From contig OY718806.1 in assembly GCA_963070105.1 (NCBI GenBank), positions 3,506,865-3,570,864 on the forward strand: a DNA stretch of 64,000 nucleotides, written 5' to 3'. Below, piece after piece: positions 1 through 13,300 of this stretch. The stretch comes from Litomosoides sigmodontis (lineage: Eukaryota; Nematoda; Chromadorea; Rhabditida; Onchocercidae). Below the pieces are notes generated by a model that saw nothing but the letters and a program-made list of their open reading frames with translations, was not told where the DNA came from and did no database searches. The position numbers and the translations under genes were made by a program. Each line of letters opens with the position of its first letter. Position 1 is the first letter of the stretch.

Positions 1-1381
1 TTATTTGTGCTTGCAATGGATCCGAAGTTGTTTTAAATTTGCTTCTTAACACTTAATTTTAAATTTCTCTAGTATTGTGGATATTTTGAATAAAAAAATG
101 GTGCTAAAAGTAGAATTTTCAAGAAATTCATAAACACTATGACCAAAACATGCATTGCTGGATTTAATCTATCGAAGGGATAAAAGTTGAATTGTTTGTG
201 TAAGTAAAAAAGATTAGTAGGTAAATTTGTTTAGACTTCAATCTATTGAGCAATAGGCTGCTTGTTTTAATTGCGGTACAAATTCATTGTATCAGTACGC
301 AGGCATCTTTTTTTAATCAAAATTGTTACTTATCTGCTTCAGTGTGTTCTATCAGTTCGTTTTAAAATTAATGTTTGACAGATATGCAACTAATTAAATT
401 AAATACTTTTGTAAAAGATGTCAAAAATATAAGTTTAAAAAGATCGTGCTATCTTAATTATAATTCTAAACTGTGATAACGTAACTTTCACTCGTAATAT
501 ACCTACGCGCATGCATAGAAATGTTTTGATTGAAAATTACAAATTTAATCGATAATTTTGCTTGGTTGTTATGTATTAATTAGCTTACGGCTTTCTCAAA
601 AATCATTGATTTTGTTTACAGTTAATTTTAATTATTTTGCCTGTCTCCTTTTTCTTAATTTCTTTATTCCCAAAGAGACAACAGTCACTTTATTTACTGA
701 ACATTTTATACCAAATTACCTCAGTACTTTTTTTTTGAATTATTGATATCCCTTAAAAAATTAATTAACTCAACTACAACTTTTTGGATATTTTATGCAA
801 CACTTTTTCATTCACATGTTACATTACTTGACATTCTTTAAATTTTTATCGTAATTCATTTTTTTTATCCATGCACCGTAGAGTGATTCATAAAGAAATG
901 TTAATGCTTCGAAGCGAAAAATTCAATTTTCACAAAAAAAAACTTAATGTCAGCAAATCTACGTTTAACATTAACACCTTTTTCACTTTCATCTCCATTG
1001 TTTTGTGTTTTTTTCCAGCTTTTTTCCTTCGGGAAATTCAAAAGTAACCAACCATTTTCTGTACTTTTTAATTAAATATCGAAATTTTGCAGCCCGTCAA
1101 TATTATTTTAATGAGTTAATGATATTTTGAATGTTACCTTATCGGTTTCTCTTTAACTAAATGTTTTATTTGTGTGCCGTAACTAAAAATTGACAGTTTC
1201 CATTCAATTTATCATTTGACTGCTCTGAGGTATCGCCACATTGAATTGCCATCAGAGAGATATTTAATTTTAATTTTTTTTAAATCTCAATTTACAGTTG
1301 AATTTAGTGAGAAATGAAAAATGTGATGGGAGTGGACGATGTGATTGAAATTATGGAAATTATATGATTTTTTTTCTGCAG
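1..1381. other. Intron or upstream DNA of plc-1; no gene seen
   Basis: The DNA is AT-rich, with only short open frames on either strand and none that join in phase to the exon at 1382. That exon begins in phase 1, so at least one coding exon must lie further upstream, outside the window or unrecognised here. Confidence 0.5.
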
Positions 1382-4300
1382 CTTTATCTGATACGGTCGA
1401 TGAAATAGAGATCGATGAGTTGTGAGGAATGATTCAGAACGGTGCTCACTCTACCACTTGCAAATCAATTTTCGCAAGGGGAACTGATCGGTGCAATATA
1501 TCGCATAACGATATAGCTTCAGGTACTTCTGTAAGCTCAGTTCGGAAATGAAAAATGAAATTGGAATATTGCATCTCTCTTCCTGCTCCTCCCGCATCCG
1601 CACACTACCCACTACTCTCACATCTCACTATTAATTCCACAACTGTCATTTCTCTTCGGTTAATATTAGGCTGATTTATTCGGTTGTTTATTCATTACTC
1701 ATTATTTTATAGAAAACGCTTCAAGCAAGCCTTACAGTGTAAATTATTGGAGAAAAATTTTCGCAAACACTCTGTATCGAGAGGATCGGCCGGCGATTGG
1801 AGTGAGGAGGAAGAAGTCCCAGAGAAGGGTCTCTTCTGTTCATCCCTTAGTATTTGACTTTATTTTATCAAAACATCCCTAAAACCGAACAAAACAGGAA
1901 ATGGATTCATTCACATTCTATTACTCGAGAAATACATACAGCAAAAATTCCACGCACAACACTGCGCCCTGCAATGATTTGGAAAAGTACAATTACTGCA
2001 CGCGCAACTGAGCATCTAGTTATGTTAGAGTTAGAAATAGAAGAACTTTCTGAAGGTGACATTTTGATTCAAAAAATTTGAACAATTTGCTAGCTATAGC
2101 TTAAGAATTTGACAGTCATAAATATGATAATAGCAAAGTCAACCACATAAATGTAAATAAAAAATGAAAATTGAATGGAAGTGAAAATTCTCAAGCATTG
2201 TCATTTCGGGTTTCTTTCTTTTCCCTTACTGCACTGAATTATTAAGTGACTGCGCAGATGGCTTCACTCAAGCAAAGTGATAATTCTATACAGAAAGGTA
2301 AACAGTAGTGGAAAAGGCAGCACTCAGAAAAACAGTGAAGTTTTCCTTGAAGTATAATATGAGTGTGTGGAAGTTCGTTGAGCTGAGAAGAATACTCCCA
2401 GTAAGAGGGAAAGATTAAAATAGACATTTATGTTTCGGTAATCCTGAAGTGTTTCCAGAGATTATTCTAATTTATCGAACTATTTGGAAAAATATCCTCC
2501 GAGACCGCCGGAGATGAATAACGTTCCTCCGTAATTTTCCATTTCAGTCGTACTACTTTTGTTGTCTGTTCTCTCTGTCAGTTTGTAAAGTTTATTTGCT
2601 CCTCACTGAGAATTTCCGAATGAAACAAAAAACTCTAACACTTGAAAAATCCATGATAGAGAGAGAGGACGAGGATATTCAGCGAACCTATCAGTTCACT
2701 GGAAGATCTTCAACAATTCAACCATCTCTTCCCTTTTGTTTCGCTTCTCCATCGGAGTCCTGCTCTCGTGTCATGCGAGCCGCATATTTTACTTTAATAT
2801 ATGTGTGTGCCTCTTTTTTCGGAAGTAAATTGACTTAGAAATGAAAAGGAAGCTACTGGTTTAAGGACAAGGGATGGGAGAGTAAGACGAAAGCAGTGGA
2901 GGACGACTTTTTGGCCTTCTAAATGATGATGCAACAACAAGGCTGCAGCAACTATATAAAGGCAGCAAAGTTTAAATGAGCTAAAGACTGCTGTAGAACA
3001 TCTGAGGTGCGTGTTACTTCTCCACGCACTTTGCTTTGATTCTTAAGTGAGAATCCGATCAATGACTCATTAATTCCTGTATTTTGCTGCAATTTTCCTT
3101 TTTCCTTTGCTGATAAAGCTGTAATTCTGTTGATATTCATATGACAGCAAGCGTTGTTGGACGACTCGTTAACACCATACATTTAAATTCAACACCTCCA
3201 AAACCAAATTCATTGCTTGTGTTCGTCTGCAAGCTAGGTAAAATATTTTCTCCATATATCACTATTGCTATTATTATTATTATTGCTATTATTATTATTG
3301 TTATTGTTATTATTATTATTAATTATTATTAATTATTATTAATTATTATTAATTATTATTAATTATTATTAATTATTATTAATTATTATTAATTATTATT
3401 AATTATTATTAATTATTATTAATTATTATTAATTATTATTAATTATTATTAATTATTATTAATTATTATTAATTATTATTAATTATTATTAATTATTATT
3501 AATTATTATTAATTATTATTAATTATTATTAATTATTATTAATTATTATTAATTATTATTAATTATTATTAATTATTATTAATTATTATGAATTATTATT
3601 AATTATTATGAATTATTATTAATTATTATTAATTATTATTAATTATTATTAATTATTATTAATTATTATTAATTATTATTAATTATTATTAATTATTATT
3701 AATTATTATTAATTATTATTAATTATTATTAATTATTATTAATTATTATTAATTATTATTAATTATTATTAATTATTATTAATTATTATTAATTATTATT
3801 AATTATTATTAATTATTATTAATTATTATTAATTATTATTAATTATTATTAATTATTATTAATTATTATTAATTATTATTAATTATTATTAATTATTATT
3901 AATTATTATTAATTATTATTAATTATTATTAATTATTATTAATTATTATTAATTATTATTAATTATTATTAATTATTATTATTATTGTTATTATTAATTA
4001 TTATTATTTATTGCGTGTAAAATATTCAATTAAATACCTATTTTTTTAAATAAGATAAAAAAACATGTACCATTAAATGAGACACTAATTTTAATTGCAA
4101 AAAAAATTTCTAGCCAACGACAGATGTACACGTGCGAAGGAAAAAAAATAGAAATGTGAAAGCTTTATGATAACTGTAAATTTTTTAAGGTGTGAAAAAT
4201 TGTCAAAAAAAAATTGTCGCCCTTTTGCACTCTCTCTATAAAAGTGAGGGAGTGGAGGTAGTAGAAAACAAACGACTAAAAATTACAATCAGTTCGAAAA

Positions 4301-7300
4301 TTAAGTTAGTGGTATCTGTTTAACATCCGAGAAATTATTGGAATTCATCCGTCCCGCCAAATTGAAGATTTGCTGTTTCTTTAAGCTTGTTTAAATTAAC
4401 ATCTTTCACTCACTGTTATCAAAGTTTGATAATTGAATTTCTCAGCCTCAAATCTCTAACTTCATTTTTCTTCCACTTTTTTTCTAAATTTTTCCTCGCG
4501 AGAGAAAGATTTGCTTTTGGCTTGCTTGCTCACGCATTAGTTATCACAACTTAACTTCGCCATATTGAGGGAAAAAAATTTTTCCTTTAAGTCAATAATT
4601 GTATTTTGCGCAAACTAAAACTATAAAATTCTTATTGTGAAATGGAAATGTGAATTTGCTACATTTCGCCATCTCAGAAAGTTTTGTTCTAAACTAATCT
4701 ATCGGATTTCAGCGGATGTATAAACATCTTAACCTAAGGTCTCATTCGCACACCATACTTTGTTCCGAACTACTCAAAAGCCTCTAGTAAATCCATAAAT
4801 TAAATTTGTCATTTTTTTTTAAAATGAGGCTGTTGAGAAGATGCTATTTACTGAGTGATATGGAATCTTTCAATTTTCATTACTTGCTAATATTGAGATA
4901 TAGCTAGTGTTATGATACTTTATTTAATTTTTCGCAAATTGCAATAAAGTGTTGGTGCAATTCAGCTTCTTTTTTCCACTTCAATTACTTTTAGCTTCAT
5001 CAAATTCGAATAATCCCTCGACACGTGGTTTTGTAATTGGTGATGAACCAATTGTACTATTTCGACCAGAACTTGAGAAACTGCAACATATATTACATTT
5101 CCCCGAGGAATTAGCCTTTCAGGTACGAAGAAAAATGCTGATCCGAAATTCACCTTTAAGTGACCGGTTAATTTATTTATTGTCGTCAGTGTGTATTGAA
5201 AAAAAACTCTAAACAGCTTTTCTAGCTGAGATTAATTCACTATTTATCAAATTAGCTGGCAGATTTTTTTCCAACTGCTATATTCAACTCATTTTTTTCA
5301 TTGTTTAGATCAAACTTACTTTTAGATCATCTCAGACTGTCTCGTTTTTTCCCTCTGCAATTCCTTCTTTTATATTTTTGCCATTTATTCTACAAAAGCA
5401 TTAAATTGCAGTTTATTTTAATTGAGGGTGAGAATACGATGAATGTGTTTAGCGTATAAAATTTGTAAATCGTAAGGGTTAGGGTTTTAAAAGAAATCAA
5501 TGTTAGGAACTCCTTTCAAAATTATACATTTCAAAATTATAAATTTGCTACAAACTTTGATTAGTCAGGTTAGTAAATTGATTTTTGAAAAGAAAAAAGA
5601 TGTTGTGAATTAATTAAGAATTTATATGTAAGAGCGGCAAATATGCGTGATTTTTAGCTGTCGGCAACCGAATATCAATTATTTTATGAATTGGAACCAA
5701 TGGACTATGTTCATTACGTGAGCTGTGACCTAACTTCAGTGCCAGTTGCGAACAACCCAAGTCCAGTTCGAAATCTCATTAAGCGCTTGTCTGAGATATG
5801 TTGATTTCTTTCAAATTCTTCATCATCTGTTCCACCTGAATTTGTTATATGGAAGATGAAAATGTAGTTGTGAATAAATGTGTTAAACAAATTGACAATG
5901 AATAGCGTGACATCAGCAATTTTACAGCATCCATTAAGGAAAAAGCCTCAAATTAAAACAATTCGTGGATTATAGAGAAAGCCGCATTTGAGTATATAAT
6001 TTCAAGAAGACTTTATCTTCAATAAGCTAAATTATCATTTTAAAAATTTTTTTCAAACACGTCCGATTGCTAGAAAAGTAACGATGATAAATAATTTTTC
6101 AAAATTCATTTTTCAGATAAGTTCATGGACAACTCATTTATTAACGAGCATGCCAACATCTGAAGAACAAGAAACGGCGCTTACTTCCATTTTCCGAGTA
6201 ATTGATGTGTGCTGGAACATCGGTCAATTTCTAAACCTTTCGCACTTTCCTCAATTTCCCTTTTCATTTTTCGATCAAAGTTTTTTGCTCGAAAATTACG
6301 TTTTGTCATCACGGATATTTAAAAGCTTTCATTTAAGTACTTCTCACTAGAAGGAATTTAAAAAATTCTTTATTAAATAATTCAATGAACTGTGACCTTG
6401 GTAGCGAAATCTTTAAATGCTCTATATTTTCAGCATTTTCACCGTTTTTTTAATACTCCAATTGATTTATATTTAACGTTGAATTGCTTTTTTTTTCTCT
6501 CTTTTCCTAAATAAGATATTTTCGAAAAAAGTTCTATTCATGTATCTCTCGTCCTCCTCACTTTTTCTTTCTCTCTCTTTCTCTTAAAAAACATTAAAAA
6601 ACGATGAAGTTTAATAAGTTAAAAAGGAAATTCGAAATGATTAGGCGGAATTAAAGACAAAGAATTATCAATGTTGAGAAGGCTTTTCAGACTTTCAGTA
6701 TTTTAGGGTTTATAATGTCATCATTTTCCACCTTCAGGAAATTTCAATGCAGCAGTTGAAATTTTGATGGGACTGAAAAGTGAAAAATTGCGATCATTTT
6801 GGTTATCGTCAAAACCTGAGAAGAAGAAAAAATATGAACAGGTATTTATTAATGATAGGATTTTGAAGCTGAAAAATTCTCTGTTCTTCAATATGACGCT
6901 TGTCCCAAAAATTCTTGCTAAAATTTTATTCCCAAATTCATACCTGACGAGCAATAAGTTTTCGGAATCGGTTCTGTTTTACTACCGAACCTTAGCAACT
7001 ATTTTTGCTATCTTAAAATTATCGATTCTTTGGTGAGGTGCTCTTTATTACTGTACAAATTTTCCCTTTCATCGTTAATTAAAGGAATATCAAATAATGT
7101 GTAAAATTTACAGCTTTGTGAAGCTTTGTTACCAAGCAATCACTCGGCTTTGTCCAGAACTTACCGCGAGGCTATCCAAAGAGCCTTACGCATGCCACAA
7201 TGCAGGCTGATTCCTTTTTTCGGTGTCTTCTTACGTGACCTGTATGCAATAGTAAATGATATGCCAAGCGTTCTGATGACAGGTGATGAAGATGATAATG

Positions 7301-10300
7301 GCAAATTTGAGGTATCACTCAGTATTTATTATTCATTGGAATAAAAGAATAACGACAGCAAATTGCGGAAATGTAATTCATCGAAAGATTGTCGAGTGAT
7401 TTTTGTAGTTGGTAAATGGACAACGAGGTGAGAGTCATCGTGTGTCCGAAACTGATGTCAGTAGCTTGCTAAATGCTGATAAGATCAGTCTCGTTGCTGT
7501 GGTGCTTGGTAATTTGGAAATATTTTATCGTCATTATAAAAATATTAGCAGTTTTGTCGTGGATCCAACCATGCCAAGCATAGGAAAAGAAAATCCAAAG
7601 CCTAAGGTATGTTTATTACGCTAGTCTTTCAAAGCGTCTTGAAACAATACTTAACATTTTAAGGCATTTTGGCTTAAACAAAAAGTTTTTAGAGTTACGA
7701 TCCGGTGCAACCGATAAAAGGTGTTGTGAAAAATATTACTTTGGTACCTTTGGATACAAACCTTTTCGATTTGGATGTAATCCAGCGGCTTCATCATGGC
7801 ACCACAGTCATTCGTTACGATCCCGATACCGGTCGCAGCGCACTTTGCATGCTGAAATTGGATGCAAGCTGTGGCGTAGTGTCATGGCATAAAGTTTGTT
7901 ATTTGGGAACGAAGGAGATGAGGGATAAAGTGTGTTCTAAATTAGTAATTTTAGCTAAGGATCTTGAATAAGAAATTTTTCATTTAAAAAATTTTGCAGA
8001 TTTCTAGGAAAGCTCCGGATGTGCGTGGAATTTGCTTGTTAAAAATTTATGCTTGAAAGTGAAGTCCCCTTGTTTATCGAAAATTTTCAATTCTAATTTA
8101 TGAAAATAGCATGAGTGCAATTCAGGATTCACATATTCCATCGGTGACGCGAATACAGGGCACAAAATTACAATCTATGACATCATTAGAAAGTCGCATT
8201 CCTCCTTCATCACCAAGTTTACGACCAGCTGGAGCTGCATGTACTACATTGGATTGTGGCTTTTTAAAGTTATCCTACGTCAAATCGATCGAAAATGTCG
8301 CTTCAAGCGACATCGACATTGAGGTTAAAAACATTTAATTTAAATTGAAAACACAGTTCGCTGAAATAGTGTTTTCACATCTGGCCATGCCTGCAATGAC
8401 CTGAAATAGACTGTAACCAACAAGAAGCAGTCGGCAGATTAGAGGATGCAAACAACGAAAGGTGTAGTAATTAACGTTCATTGTTTCCGGATACTCTTTA
8501 CCACTGTCTTTCAGGGCATTTACCGACGTTACAGCAACGAGGAGATGTCTGTACCGATGCATTGTTGGACAGTAAATTTTGGTTGTTATTTGTCTGACAA
8601 TGAATTCTTGTATTTCATTGCACCAGAAAAAAGTGCTCAATGTTGGATAATTGGGCTAACAACTGTAAGCTTGTAATTTAGACTAAATACAATTTATTGA
8701 AATGCATGAATTTCAATGAATTAAGAGATTTTTTTAAGTGATGCTTATCTGTTAGTGCATGAAAAACATATAGCTTTTCTATGTGCGCTGCTTATTGGTT
8801 GGTTATATTAAAATTAGGGCTTCTTCACTAAAATTTGCTCTTCATAGTTTTGCTGGCTAATCATCCCTTCTAGATTGTAAATTACTTACTGGAACAACAA
8901 AAATGTGCAGATCGACGAGTTCTATGGCTTAGGAAATTATATGTGCAGTTGTGTACCAATTACGAGCAAGACAAGATTATCGATGAGGGCCTAACATCTA
9001 GACCACAACCTTACAAAGCTATTCAAGCTTTTGGTGGCCATGCGGAAGGATGGAAGGATTTAGGTAATACTGCATGAGTACCTTGAGTTTCGATCATTTG
9101 TTGATATTTTTCAAGACTCTTTAAGTGATTATCTTTCTTGTCAGGTTTGCAAAGTGTCGTTTCAAAACCATTCCACTCGAAAACATTTCGTTCCGCTGAA
9201 GTTGCGGGAGGAAGAGGTCGTTTGAAACAAATGACAAGTGCTGTTGCTCGACGAATGAAATTTGCAAGTCATAGTAGCAATGCTCATTCACAAAGTCTAC
9301 AACCATTTATATCTTTAAAGGTGTCTTAAATATCTACATTTTGAAATTCACTAGTTTCTCAAGATTCTACGTCAAAATTCTACGAAGAAGATGGGAAAAA
9401 AGCACGTCGATTGACACTTCAGGACATGCAACGTGGCGGAACACGCTTACATTCCACGGCCGCAATGCTCCTCTCTTTGCAAAAATTACAATTTTCAGAC
9501 ACAATATCAGTTACTTCGAAATTGCGTAAGTAGTCAACAGTGTACAGTGTCAGATCCAGGCACCCCAAGGACGATGGCAAGATCACACAACAGTTCGCCA
9601 TCAACGGATACTGCTAGTCTCACTTTCTGGTGCAAATCCAGAAGACTGCCGGCAAGAGCTTTAAGCTCCTTCTTCTCCGGAAAAATGAAGAAGTAAATGT
9701 GACTGTAATATTTATGATAGTTCCTGAGTTATCTAGCAACATATTCTAGAATGTTAACGCACTTCGATTTTCGTGAATATCACAATTATAAATACTTTTT
9801 TATTAAAATTTTCAGTGGGATGAATGTCCGAAAAGAGTGAAGAAGATTTCTAAATTATAAACACTTGGCACTTTTTTTTGTAGAACAATAGTTTCCGGCG
9901 ATGCAAATTTAAGTTCAACTACCTCCAAAGATTTTTCGATTTCTTCGAAAACGTATGAAGGAGGATATTTGGAAAAGCCTGTTACATTATTCGAATTTAT
10001 TGAATTATATAAATTATTTAGTGCGAATATGCGAACAGATTTGAAGTAAGTTAGCTAATTCATAGAAAAGATATTTTTAAAGATTTAAATTTTTATGAAA
10101 ATTTATCATCAATGACAATGATTGTGGATTGCGGTGATGTTTTTCTTTTCTTATTTTTAGGGATATTTTCAACGATTTCCTTGTCATGTACGGAAACGGC
10201 AATGCAAGTGCAAATAAGTGTGAAAGCAATGAAAGGATTTCACAAGTGGAATCGTCAATTTCAGAAATTGAGTTTATACCAAACGGTTCGTTGTTCAATG

Positions 10301-13300
10301 TAAACACCTGGAGAAGATGAGAAAAATGGCAAAATTTGTAGGGAAAATTTTACGTTGATGTATACTAACATGTTGCTGAGCATCATAGCCAAGCACACCA
10401 CGCGAAATCGATTAATAATATTTCATGCAATCGTTTGCAGATATCCTCACGAGAAATACTCTTACAGTAAGTCAGCATATTAGTGAAAAGCAGCAGAAGG
10501 CATACAGTGCGCTAGCTCGTGCTAGCTTAAACAGGTTTTTTTTTGGGGGAAAAAGCAATAATTCGCATTCATTCGATCGCTGTCTTTTTGTTTTTGCTTT
10601 TGTTTTTGAAAGTATAAAAGATCGAGCAAGTCCTGCACACTATTGCAGCATTGCTGAAAGAATGAAAGAACAAGCAACTTTAGCATCTGTGATGTACAAA
10701 AGCATGCTATTTCAGGGCAAGCCTAACAGATGCAGCGACATGCTCATTTCTAACTCCTGTAATGCTGAAACAGTTCATTGAGATACATCAGATGGAATTT
10801 GTGGATCATGACTATGCTATTAAAATAATACAGGTTTTATAAGAAGTATAACGAAAGATTTTACAAGATCGCATATCACACACTACACAATTCTCCGCTG
10901 GAAAGTTTCATTCTTCCAGGAACACGAGCCGGATCCCACTTACCGCAGTAAGCAGCAACTTTCGTTTGAAGGATTTGTGCGCTATATGACCGATTCAGTA
11001 AATTATGCATTTGTGCCTGAAGAAATCAAACTGGAACAAGACACACTTCATTATCCATTAAACTACTACTATATTTGCTCAAGTCATAACACTTACCTCA
11101 CAGGTCATCAACTGAAAGGCGAATCATCCACTGAGATGTACCGTCAGGTTGGAATTTCATTCATCCACATCATCATTTATTCTACTGTCACTGCTAATTG
11201 AACTGTTCCTGCATCTGCTCAAGTTGTCATTAACAAAGGGACTTCAAAGAAAAAAACAGTTCTTGCCTACTGCACCTCTACGTAACCCAAATATTTCAAC
11301 TAAATTTATTAGATTTTAAAACTGTGTTGTTCCTAGAATATTGCTCGTACTACTGCTCAATTAAATCATGTAAAGCTTCGGGATAAAGTTCAAAATTATA
11401 GGTACTATTAACAGGCTGCCGTTGTATTGAATTAGACTGCTGGGATGGTGAAAATGGCTTACCTCAGATATTTCATGGTCATACTTTAACATCCAAAATT
11501 GGTTTTCGTGAAGTGCTGAGTGTTATCAAAAAGAGTGCCTTCGCTACAAGCAATTTGCCCATTGTTTTGTCAATCGAAAATCATTGCTCGCTTCAGCAGC
11601 AAAGCAGAATGGCCCAAATGTTTAAAGTTCTGTTTTGACATTTTTAATCTGTGAATTAAAAAACTCAATTTGATTAATATTTTGTTCGAAATAATGCTCA
11701 GGCTCACCTTCAGAATTACTTTGGAGAAGAACTTGTTACGTACTTCTTGTTCGAAGCTGACTACAGTAATTCTCCGCGACTTCCATCGCCGTGGCAGTTG
11801 CAGAATAAAATTTTAATTAAAAATAAGAAAATGATCGCTGAACCAGCTGGTGCATTGCGAACGGATAAGTATTTCACCAGAAATGAAGGCGATACGACGA
11901 CTACGGAGCAGATCGAGTTTGCTTAATTCATAAATACATTTTTTTTGAGATTTCATCAAATATAATAATTTCCTTTGCAACTAATGAATGCGTAAAATTT
12001 GCAGTGGATTCTATGGAATGGAGGAAGATGATCTTGAAGAGTTTTATGATGATCTGGATGATGAAGAAGCAGGTCAGTTATATTTCAGCACTGAGCCATG
12101 CAATTCTCAGACGATGTAACTTAAAGTTAGCTGTCATGCAGATTTAGAAATTCCGAGAGCAATGAACTGGTTGTCAAGGGGTGCAGCACATGAATCATCA
12201 AGTGAAACTGAGGAGGAGCATAAGTGTTCTGCACCCAAACTTACGCATCCCGTTTGTTTTAAATTTTATAACTTTTTTTTTAACCCGTTTGTTAAAAATT
12301 TTTTTTATAAAATCCAAATGCTTCAGATGTAATTGCATTGAAGCACTCATTGAAATTCTGGAAACCATATAGAGGTGCTAGAAAGTACTAGCGCAATGAA
12401 TTTGGTGTGTAACCTATTTCCTTTTCCATTTTTAATCGCTTGAATCAATTTATCGTCCGGTGTCATGCATTTAACCAGCCTAATCAGTCCGAAGTTCACG
12501 TGTGCTCCATAAACAACATCATACGGATATATGACTTTGTTCATGACATTTTCTTGCCTGATTCTAGATAGGTGCACCAGTGATCGACCCAAGAGCAGAT
12601 GATGAAGCAACGCCAGTTAATGGTGAAAAGGTGTTACAGAGGTCCATTAAGAAGATACCAGGACCTCCAGTTGCACCTGAATTGTCGGACCTAGTCAATT
12701 ACATGCAGGCTACCAAATTTAAGGTAGAGTTAACTGTTTGATTCGCCATTTACGGTAATTTTAACTTTTTTCAGTGACCTTATGTTTTATTCCAATCCTC
12801 AGTTTTGTAAAAATGTTTTCGTGTCATGAAGTGACGTAAACAGTTGATATCACTTATTACTTGTGGTTTTCATTGCATCGCATATATCTTTCCATCACTT
12901 AATACGATTTAATAATGAAGGAAAGGGGCTTCTAGGGCTTTCCACGAATCATTGATTTTATTCATCGACGAGAAGAATCTACAAAATCCTCGGTGCTAGG
13001 AACGATCCGAGCAGGCTCTAATTTACTGCCAGCAGCAACTACTTCACCACGACGTTTACGGAATGCCACGTTGCCTAATGAAGAAAATAAATTGAAATTT
13101 GGCGAAGACAATCGATTTTCTGTCACTTCGTCATGCAGACCTAACTGTAACGCGCTATGCTATCAAGTTACGTCACTTAATGAATCGTCCGCCCGGAAGC
13201 TTGCAAGGTGGTTGTTGCAACTTAACAATCTATTTCTAAAATATTCGTAAAGTGACAGTTGTTATCTGGCATTTATAAAACTGCAATTCTGAAGAAATAG

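Noticed and set aside
3141..3332. Frame with an Ile-rich tail entering the A/T satellite
   Set aside because: The Ile codons are just ATT repeats of the satellite.
11869..11924. Extension of the PLC X exon to the stop codon at 11924
   Set aside because: Splicing at GATAA/GTATTT (11868) joins in phase to the acidic linker at 12005. Reading through gives early termination.
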